This document shows, piece after piece, positions 1 to 5,224 of a stretch of DNA of 7,123 bases. The stretch is taken from positions 1-7,123 of the forward strand of contig DAIDAB010000104.1 of assembly GCA_027310845.1 (NCBI GenBank). The letters are read 5' to 3'. Source of the stretch: a bacterium (lineage in GTDB: Archaea; Thermoproteota; Nitrososphaeria; Nitrososphaerales; CADDZS01). A program made the position numbers and the translations under genes. Under the pieces are notes generated by a model. It ran no database searches. It worked only from the letters and a program-made list of their open reading frames with translations, and was not told the DNA's origin. Every line of letters starts with the position of its first letter. Positions within the stretch are counted from its first letter, which is position 1.

Positions 1-72
1 ACTAAGGACGTGCGAGCGGTTCAGAAAGCAAATCTTCGAGAGTTGAAATCCCTGCCAATTGGCAGGAATTAA
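1..72 (+). CDS. Possible 3' end of an upstream gene (partial, cut by window edge)
   Basis: Frame 1 is open from the window edge for 23 codons and stops at TAA (70-72). The encoded tail is charged and helix-like (T-K-D-V-R-A-V-Q-K-A-N-L-R-E-L-K followed by S-L-P-I-G-R-N). The other two plus frames stop early: frame 3 at once, frame 2 after about 14 codons. The piece is too short to assign a function, and a 23-codon open stretch can occur by chance. The last codons lie on a perfect 16-bp palindrome (51-66). If real, this gene is codirectional with the surface-protein gene but separated from it by about 260 bases, so it probably belongs to a different transcription unit. Confidence 0.35.
   Translation, partial: TKDVRAVQKANLRELKSLPIGRN
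51..66. repeat. Perfect 16-bp palindrome
   Basis: CCTGCCAATTGGCAGG equals its own reverse complement over all 16 bases; the flanking bases (C at 50, A at 67) do not pair. It has no spacer, so it suits a dimeric-protein binding site better than an RNA hairpin. No T-run follows on the plus strand, which argues against an ordinary terminator. It overlaps the last codons of the putative left-edge gene. Function is unknown. Confidence 0.6.
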
Positions 73-292
73 GCAAAAGTTGCCAAGTCAAAAAATGTTG
101 CGCCATAGATGCAGTGGCCGCGGACGCAGCAGAAACTCAAAATCCAAACCCGCAGGGATAAACTTTCGACAAAGGTCTAATCTTTTAGATTCTAAATTAT
201 TCCTCAAGGGAGAACGGGCTTAGGGCACTCTTGAGAGTAGTGACTGCATGTGCTCTAAATGAATGCGTTCGCGGCCCAAAAGCTGGAGCATG
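73..292. other. Intergenic stretch without a recognised gene
   Basis: No convincing coding frame was found here on either strand, and no rRNA or CRISPR signature is visible. A minus-strand frame open over about 5-136 gives only a short, mixed-composition peptide of about 34 residues from its first ATG. Small structures are present: a 5-bp stem with a 3-nt loop (AATCT/AGATT, 179-191) followed by an A/T-rich run, and an inverted repeat CTCAAG (203-208) / CTTGAG (230-235). Both are short enough to be chance. The downstream end leads into the promoter of the surface-protein gene. A small untranslated RNA cannot be excluded by eye. Confidence 0.4.
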
Positions 293-301
293 TATATATA
301 A
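293..301 (+). promoter_or_regulatory. Archaeal TATA box for the surface-protein/archaeosortase operon
   Basis: TATATATAA (293-301) is the strongest TATA-like element upstream of the gene at 335. Archaeal transcription usually starts about 25 nt downstream of the box, so initiation is inferred near 321-326. That leaves a leader of roughly 10-14 nt before the GTG at 335. The bases just upstream are purine-rich (AGCTGGAGCA), where a TFB-recognition element would lie, but no clear BRE consensus is claimed. Confidence 0.6.
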
Positions 302-322
302 CATTTCTATAGAGAAGCTCCA

Positions 323-327
323 AAGGT
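323..327 (+). promoter_or_regulatory. Weak Shine-Dalgarno-like AAGGT before the GTG start
   Basis: AAGGT ends 7 nt before the GTG at 335. AGGT is complementary to ACCT in the usual archaeal 16S 3' end. It overlaps the inferred transcription start, so the mRNA may be nearly leaderless and the site only partly transcribed. It supports the GTG, which is the only sensible start: an in-frame TAA lies at 299-301, and the first internal methionine is at about residue 166. Confidence 0.35.
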
Positions 328-334
328 TCTGCCT

Positions 335-3300
335 GTGCATACTGCAAGTCAGCGAAAACAAGCAAGTTTCTTCAAGTCTCCTTCGAGAATACCTAGAAAT
401 CCAGCGTTTCAGGTTGCTATTGTCGTAGCGATTTTTCTTTTACTTGGTTCGACATTTTCGGTCTTCGTGCCGTATAGTAGCGGATCTTTTACTCGGTCAT
501 CAAGTAGCAGTGCACCAATCTCTAGGGACGTTAGCCAACAAATCAATATCTTGAATGCTCATTGGTCCAATTCAGTCACGCCTATTCAAAAGTCTCCAAG
601 ACGTTTGGCTTCTTCCTTAACGATCTCTAACCCGCCCCCGTCATGGGTTCCCATCGGGCCTCAACCCATAGCAACGAACAGCACTTTCACTTGGGGCGAA
701 CCACCTTTTTCAGGCAGGATCACTGCGATTGCTGTCAACGGTTCAAACACCCAAGAGATATATGTTGGAGCGGCTCAGGGCGGTGTCTGGAAGTCTACTG
801 ATGGAGGAACAACTTGGACTCCTCTCATGGACTCTCAACCTAATCTTGCAGTAGGAGCTATAGCGCTTTCACCAGACAACAAAACGATCTATGTGGGGAC
901 AGGCGAGGGAAACGGAGCGTGTATCGGTTGTGCCCCTATCTACTACGGTATTGGAATCTTGAAATCAACAGATGGGGGAGCCACATGGACCATTTTAGGC
1001 GGAAGTACATTCAACGGCATGGGGATCAGTTCCATTCTCATCAACCCATTTGATTCAAGTCAGATCCTTGTCTCGACCGCACGAGCAGTCTGTTGCGGTG
1101 CAGGCGAACAATTTGCGAGCACATCCGTTTCTCCGGGCATTTTCCTTTCGACAGATGGCGGATCAACTTGGAGTCAGTCCCTTGCGGTCAGTCCAGCTGG
1201 CGTAAGAGATCTTACGCTCGCTCCTCAAAACACAACAACTGGAACTGGCGAGGTCCCGTTTGCAGGCGATTTCGGCGGAAATGCTTCGATTTACGAGACT
1301 TCGAATTTCACATCTAGCAAACCAGAGTTGGATTGGACAGGAGGAACATGGAGCCAATTTATTTCAGAGTCAAGCGGAACAAGTCCAATAGATCCAAACT
1401 GCGCAACATCATCGTTCTGTGGTGTTGCTGTCGCATCTACTCCGGTTCAGCCCGCATATGTCTATGTTGCTCTAATAAACAGCACCGGAAACATTGCAGC
1501 TGTTGGCGATTGTAACTTCGAGTCGACAACAACACCATGTAACACTTTCAACAATCCGCCAAGTGTAGTTGATCAATTCGGGTCGCTTATGTCTCCCTGC
1601 AATGGGCAAGGGTGGTACGACCTTGTTCTTAGTATAGATCCCACCAATGCAAACAACATTTACTTCGGGTGCACGAGTCTCTACATCTCCACAAGTGGTG
1701 GCACGAGTTGGACAGCGCTCGGGGGATATCCAGCTGGTTCCATAATTCATCCCGATATGCATGCTCTTGTATTCATGCCAGGGAATCCTAACACTATCTT
1801 TATCGGAAACGACGGCGGAATATGGAAGTCAACGAATCAGGGTACATCTTGGAATAACCTGAATGATAACTTGGGAATAACCCAGTTCTATTACATGGCT
1901 GTGTCAAACTCAGGCAAGCTAATTCTAGCTGGTGCGCAGGATAATGGCTGCAACGAATACAATGGCAGCCTTTCTTGGAATCAGGTAGCAACTGGCGACG
2001 GAGGCTGGGTGGGATTCGATCCGGCGAATAATCAAATAATGTACTGCGTTCAGGATGGTTATCCAGCAATTTCTACCGATGGCGGTAAAACATTCACACA
2101 AGAATCCTCACCGCATGGCGCACTCAACGCTCCTGTGGCTCAGGATTTTAACAATTCCGGAACTCTATACTTTGGAGCTGGAAACATAATTTACAAGACA
2201 ACGAACAATATGCAAAGCTGGACATCGCTGGTTACAGATCAGTATGGTAACGTAATCTCAATCGAAGTGGCACCGTCTAACAGCAGCATAATCTATGCTG
2301 GAGACAGCGCTGGCAACGTGTTAGTTTCAACCAACGCCGGTTCGACTTGGAGCATTCTCGGCACTCTTTCCTATCAAATAGCAGGCATAGCCGTGAACCC
2401 CGCAAATACAAACGACGTTTACGTGGCAGCTTCTTCGTTTCAATCGCCAGTGGTCGTAGAGTTTCTGAACGGCGCGGAAAATATCATTTCCACAACAGGA
2501 TTGCCTAGTTCAAGCGTCAATGTGATCAAGATATTCGAAGGGAAAATTTTTGCTGGACTAGATAGCGGTGGAGTATACTATCTTCCTCTAGGAGCTAGTG
2601 GCTGGGGGCAGGTCGGTCCAGCTCTTCCTAATGCAGCAGTATTTGACCTCACTGCAACGAACGGAACACTGTACGGCGCTACGCATGGAAGAGGAGTATG
2701 GGCAATCAACACGACTCTTGTAGAAGAGCTCGGGCTCACATTGAGTTATCAGGTCGTTGACGGGGGTTCGGGATACAAAGCGCCAACTCTGACTTATCTT
2801 AACAACGGCGTGTCGATGACGGCTAATCTTTCTGCTACTCCAACAACTTTCAACGTTGACTACGGGAGCAATTGGAGCGTGAGTAGCGTATTATTGGGTT
2901 CAGGCGCCAGCGAGCGATGGGCAACGTCAGATACCACAAGCGGAACAATTTCTTCGGCGACTACAATTTCTTTGAACTATTACCACCAATACAAACAGAT
3001 TTTATCATATTCGGTCATAGATGGAGGAAGCCCATCAGCTCCTTCTGCTGCAGGACAACAATTTGGAGTTACCTACTCTCCAACAATCACGACATCTCCA
3101 ACCAGCTACTGGTTTGACGCATCAGGAACAATCACGTTTCCAGGCTCAATGAATGGTGGAATCGGAGAAAGGTGGATAAGTGGAACGTCAAGTATCTCCG
3201 CAACTTCTAGTGCAACAACAGCAGTATCATACTATCATCAGTACAATGTTCCAGTTTCCTATTCTGTATATGGCGGCGGGTCGGGATACTCTGCTCCAAT

Positions 3301-4171
3301 TCTCACATACAAGTATCTTGGGTCTTCAACATCTCTCACTTTGACATCAACACCGAATGCTTCATGGATGGATGCAAGCTCGTGGTCAATAACCAATCCG
3401 CTAGGTGGTTCTACTTCAACGGAGCAATGGAAAACCGCTGCAGCTTCTGGAACAGTAGCTTCAACTAATCCAATCGCGCCCGCGTATTATGATCAATACT
3501 CGGTTGACTTTGCTTATTCCGTTACTGGGGGTGGCAGCGGATATACGACACCGACACTGACATACACTAGTCTAGGTTCTGGTCAAGCCGGTAGTCTAAC
3601 TACAACTCCAACCGCTTACTGGATTGACTCCGGTGGCTCGTGGAGTTTGACAAATCCACTCAGGGGATCAACTTCTGGTGAAAGATGGGAGACCAACGTG
3701 GCGAGTGGTCTGATCTCAAACTCCACTTCGATTTCTGTGGCGTACTATCATCAGTTCTTCGTATCGTCGGGTGTTTCACCATCCGGGGTTGGAACAGTGT
3801 CTCCGTCACAATCTCAATGGTACGATTCGGGTGCAGTTGTCCAGGTCAGTGCAAATCCTGACTCAAACTATGCATTTTCTAGTTGGAGCTCAAGCACGCC
3901 TTCAATTTCCTTTGGAAATACGGGCTCCGCTTCAACAACAGCCACGATAGATGGATCTGGAACTATACAGGCATACTTCTACTCATTAGTCACCTCGTCA
4001 ACTACCACCCAATCTTCTTCGCCTTCTATCACATCTTCGAGTTCGACGACCAAAAGTGGTGGCGGAGGAGTCCCGGAGTTTCCATTTCAGACTGCGATTA
4101 CTGCGGTGTTTACAATCCTCATAGTCGCGTCCTACCTGGTAATCAGGCGTCGTTCTCTGAATAGACCTTAG
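335..4171 (+). CDS. Large surface-anchored Asp-box beta-propeller protein with stalk repeats and PEF-CTERM sorting tail
   Basis: This 1278-residue protein starts at GTG, since an in-frame stop lies 11 codons upstream and no early ATG exists. A basic N-tail (about 1-24) precedes a hydrophobic export segment (about 25-45). A Ser-rich linker leads to a beta-propeller (about 105-795) with Asp-box/BNR motifs STDGGxTW at 154, 211 and 272, related forms at 452, 499, 580 and 665, a degenerate one at 622, and a closing GATHGRGVWA (781-790). The fold resembles sortilin/GH74-type propellers, which bind or hydrolyse glycans or bind proteins; no catalytic residues can be assigned. All 12 cysteines lie at 196-571. 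Four stalk repeats (803-1141), an InlB-like module (about 1143-1216), a Ser/Thr/Gly linker, VPEFPF (1246-1251), one TM helix and RRR complete it. Many N-x-S/T sequons suggest glycosylation. It is probably anchored outside the cell and processed by the archaeosortase encoded 16 nt downstream. The ligand or substrate is unknown. Confidence 0.9.
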   Translation: MHTASQRKQASFFKSPSRIPRNPAFQVAIVVAIFLLLGSTFSVFVPYSSGSFTRSSSSSAPISRDVSQQINILNAHWSNSVTPIQKSPRRLASSLTISNPPPSWVPIGPQPIATNSTFTWGEPPFSGRITAIAVNGSNTQEIYVGAAQGGVWKSTDGGTTWTPLMDSQPNLAVGAIALSPDNKTIYVGTGEGNGACIGCAPIYYGIGILKSTDGGATWTILGGSTFNGMGISSILINPFDSSQILVSTARAVCCGAGEQFASTSVSPGIFLSTDGGSTWSQSLAVSPAGVRDLTLAPQNTTTGTGEVPFAGDFGGNASIYETSNFTSSKPELDWTGGTWSQFISESSGTSPIDPNCATSSFCGVAVASTPVQPAYVYVALINSTGNIAAVGDCNFESTTTPCNTFNNPPSVVDQFGSLMSPCNGQGWYDLVLSIDPTNANNIYFGCTSLYISTSGGTSWTALGGYPAGSIIHPDMHALVFMPGNPNTIFIGNDGGIWKSTNQGTSWNNLNDNLGITQFYYMAVSNSGKLILAGAQDNGCNEYNGSLSWNQVATGDGGWVGFDPANNQIMYCVQDGYPAISTDGGKTFTQESSPHGALNAPVAQDFNNSGTLYFGAGNIIYKTTNNMQSWTSLVTDQYGNVISIEVAPSNSSIIYAGDSAGNVLVSTNAGSTWSILGTLSYQIAGIAVNPANTNDVYVAASSFQSPVVVEFLNGAENIISTTGLPSSSVNVIKIFEGKIFAGLDSGGVYYLPLGASGWGQVGPALPNAAVFDLTATNGTLYGATHGRGVWAINTTLVEELGLTLSYQVVDGGSGYKAPTLTYLNNGVSMTANLSATPTTFNVDYGSNWSVSSVLLGSGASERWATSDTTSGTISSATTISLNYYHQYKQILSYSVIDGGSPSAPSAAGQQFGVTYSPTITTSPTSYWFDASGTITFPGSMNGGIGERWISGTSSISATSSATTAVSYYHQYNVPVSYSVYGGGSGYSAPILTYKYLGSSTSLTLTSTPNASWMDASSWSITNPLGGSTSTEQWKTAAASGTVASTNPIAPAYYDQYSVDFAYSVTGGGSGYTTPTLTYTSLGSGQAGSLTTTPTAYWIDSGGSWSLTNPLRGSTSGERWETNVASGLISNSTSISVAYYHQFFVSSGVSPSGVGTVSPSQSQWYDSGAVVQVSANPDSNYAFSSWSSSTPSISFGNTGSASTTATIDGSGTIQAYFYSLVTSSTTTQSSSPSITSSSSTTKSGGGGVPEFPFQTAITAVFTILIVASYLVIRRRSLNRP
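647..2719 (+). other. Asp-box (BNR) beta-propeller domain
   Basis: Residues about 105-795 of the surface protein. Recurrent pattern: a strand ending in I-Y-V-G or similar, then G-G-V/I-x-K-S-T-D-G-G-x-T-W. Eight Asp-box positions can be seen (154, 211, 272, 452, 499, 580, 622 degenerate, 665). The segments HPDMHAL (472-478), GNDGGIWKST (491-500), GAQDNG (533-538) and GDGGW (554-558) recur, as I recall, in secreted sortilin-like/GH74-like proteins. At about 690 residues it could form one large propeller or two seven-bladed ones. Asp boxes are structural and do not prove sialidase or glucanase activity. Confidence 0.8.
2741..3757 (+). repeat. Four tandem ~85-residue stalk repeats (S-Y-x-V…GGGSGY…YYHQY)
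   Basis: Residues 803-1141. Units start near 803, 890, 974 and 1059; the aligned S/A-Y at 804, 891, 975 and 1060 recurs every 84-87 residues. Each unit opens L/V/F-S/A-Y-x-V-x-G-G-S/G and contains a central T/S-P-T/N-x-x-x-W/F-x-D. It then has E-R/Q-W and closes with YYHQY (882, 966), YYDQY (1051) or YYHQF (1137). Units 1, 3 and 4 are closest; unit 2 has lost part of the GSGY turn and carries a Ser/Ala/Gln-rich replacement. Divergence at DNA level means these are old duplications. Likely beta-sandwich spacers that hold the propeller away from the membrane. Confidence 0.85.
3761..3982 (+). other. InlB-B/bacterial-repeat-like module
   Basis: Residues about 1143-1216. The order V-S-P-S-G-x-G-T-V-S-P, then W-Y-D-S-G-A-V-V-Q-V-S-A-N-P-D-S-N-Y-A-F-S-S-W, then an I-D-G-S-G-T-I-Q-A-Y-F end, matches the general plan of divergent InlB-type repeats found in surface proteins of bacteria and archaea. 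It lies between the stalk repeats and the Ser/Thr linker, so it is probably the membrane-proximal spacer domain. The assignment is from pattern memory only. Confidence 0.6.
4070..4153 (+). other. PEF-CTERM-type archaeosortase sorting signal
   Basis: Residues 1246-1273. A glycine-rich hinge (GGGG, 1242-1245) follows a Ser/Thr-rich stretch (about 1217-1240) and leads to VPEFPF. About 19 hydrophobic residues (1252-1270) come next, then RRR and five more residues to the end. The tripartite order of short motif, TM helix and basic cluster is the hallmark of exosortase/archaeosortase substrates. In those systems the tail is cut near the motif and the protein is believed to be moved to another anchor. 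The presence of a matching enzyme gene next door strengthens the call. Confidence 0.85.
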
Positions 4172-4187
4172 TTTGGAATCTTGCGGG

Positions 4188-5147
4188 ATGATTCCTTCCA
4201 AAAAGGATTTTCGACTTTTGAACAGGAACACATTGCTGCGAGTCTCCGCATGGATTGGAATCGCTCTATTTCTGTCGTGGCTAGCGGCCCCGAACTTCCT
4301 GACTCTCCTGAGCCAGACGCTCAGCTACACTTTCGGAAGCATATTCCCAGCGGTTCCTTTTGCAGCGCTTCTCTCTGTTTTATTTCTGCTTCGTGGGAAT
4401 GACCTGCTTCAGATACTTGCCAATGAAAAAGGATTGAGAACGGAGAAATCGATTAGACTTGTGGGATCAGCTATCATAGTCCCACTCCTTTTGTTCAGAG
4501 AAATCACGAGCGAATCAATCTACTTCTCCGCAGTTGCGATAATCTTGGTATTCTACGCGAGTTCACTTATTGTGAATCCACTAACAAAGCAGTTCATGTT
4601 TTCGTATGCAATCATTTACGTTGTAGGAGTAAGCGCACCAGCAATCATCCAGTGGGGCGTGGGAGGGTCGCTGGCTGGATTTTCCGCTGCTCTTTCCGCA
4701 CGATTAGTAGCGCTGAGCGGAATCCCAGTAGTATGGCACGGCACTCAATTTGGACTAACTTCGAAAACAGGCGAGTATCTGAATGCCACAGTTACCCCAG
4801 GTTGCTCTAGCGTGATCTCGATCACTACGTTTCTCGGTCTTCTCGCGCTCATGCATCTTGACCTGAAGAAGAATCTATCATCGACCCTCAAACTAGGAAT
4901 AATTGGTACGATTGTTTTGACGATACTCAATGCGGTAAGGATAATGATCCTGATCTGGGTCGGATATTCGAGCGGGACAGTAGAATTCTGGAGCCTGCAT
5001 AACTGGGTAGGATATGCCTTGTTCTTGGGCTTTTACCTGGCCGTGATCCCCGCCTATGGAGGAACGACGAAACATGTTCAAAGTGGAATCTTTTCAAGTC
5101 AGAGGAAAAGCGGAATATTTCGAATTGCGAAGGTAGAATTTCGCTAG
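4188..5147 (+). CDS. Archaeosortase/exosortase-family transpeptidase-like membrane protein
   Basis: A polytopic membrane protein of 319 residues from the ATG at 4188. It has roughly eight hydrophobic segments (about 17-35, 47-67, 91-104, 109-129, 134-155, 207-223, 234-258, 272-289) and a hydrophilic C-tail. Three motifs identify the family: T-P-G-C-S-S with Cys206 in a loop entering a TM helix, N-A-V-R-I with Arg251, and L-H-N-W-V-G-Y with His271. In exosortases/archaeosortases these Cys, Arg and His/Arg residues form the catalytic site that processes C-terminal sorting tails outside the membrane. It starts 16 nt after the PEF-CTERM protein's stop with no promoter between, so the two are probably cotranscribed, and that protein is its likely substrate. 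A TTG at 4173 would add five residues; ATG is preferred, though no strong ribosome-binding site supports either. The subclass (ArtC-like, thaumarchaeal or other) is not decided. Confidence 0.85.
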   Translation: MIPSKKDFRLLNRNTLLRVSAWIGIALFLSWLAAPNFLTLLSQTLSYTFGSIFPAVPFAALLSVLFLLRGNDLLQILANEKGLRTEKSIRLVGSAIIVPLLLFREITSESIYFSAVAIILVFYASSLIVNPLTKQFMFSYAIIYVVGVSAPAIIQWGVGGSLAGFSAALSARLVALSGIPVVWHGTQFGLTSKTGEYLNATVTPGCSSVISITTFLGLLALMHLDLKKNLSSTLKLGIIGTIVLTILNAVRIMILIWVGYSSGTVEFWSLHNWVGYALFLGFYLAVIPAYGGTTKHVQSGIFSSQRKSGIFRIAKVEFR

Positions 5148-5224
5148 GGTAGGAAGCGAGGCAATCTCTAGATAAAATACAAATTGCCAAGAATTGTCCT
5201 TTCTTGAGTGGCGTTCGTATAGAC
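5148..5224. terminator. Convergent intergenic gap with T-rich terminator candidates
   Basis: The 77-base gap separates the archaeosortase stop (+) from the stop of the minus-strand gene. Archaeal termination generally uses T-rich tracts without a required hairpin. On the minus strand, the complement of 5171-5183 reads TTTGTATTTTATC, a fair candidate. On the plus strand, TCCTTTCTT (5197-5205) is a weaker one. An imperfect inverted repeat (ACAAATT…AATTGT, about 5178-5197) sits between them. Confidence 0.35.

Noticed and set aside
10..66. tRNA-like look (GCGAGCGGTTCA… and …GTTGAAATCCC)
   Set aside because: The would-be T-loop reads TTGAAAT, not TTCRANY, the T-stem does not pair, and no matching acceptor stem is present.
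231..428. 65-codon plus-strand ORF overlapping the surface-protein start
   Set aside because: It spans the TATA box and the start of the long gene in another frame. Its peptide has no domain-like pattern, and the long frame has clear signal-peptide features in the overlap.
1163..2069. Minus-strand ORFs of 64-96 codons inside the surface-protein gene
   Set aside because: They are antisense to well-supported Asp-box repeats and have Arg/Cys/Ser-heavy composition typical of shadow frames.
2741..3757. CRISPR or DNA-level tandem array
   Set aside because: The periodicity is visible only in protein sequence (84-87 residues). The DNA copies are diverged and there are no identical short repeats with spacers.
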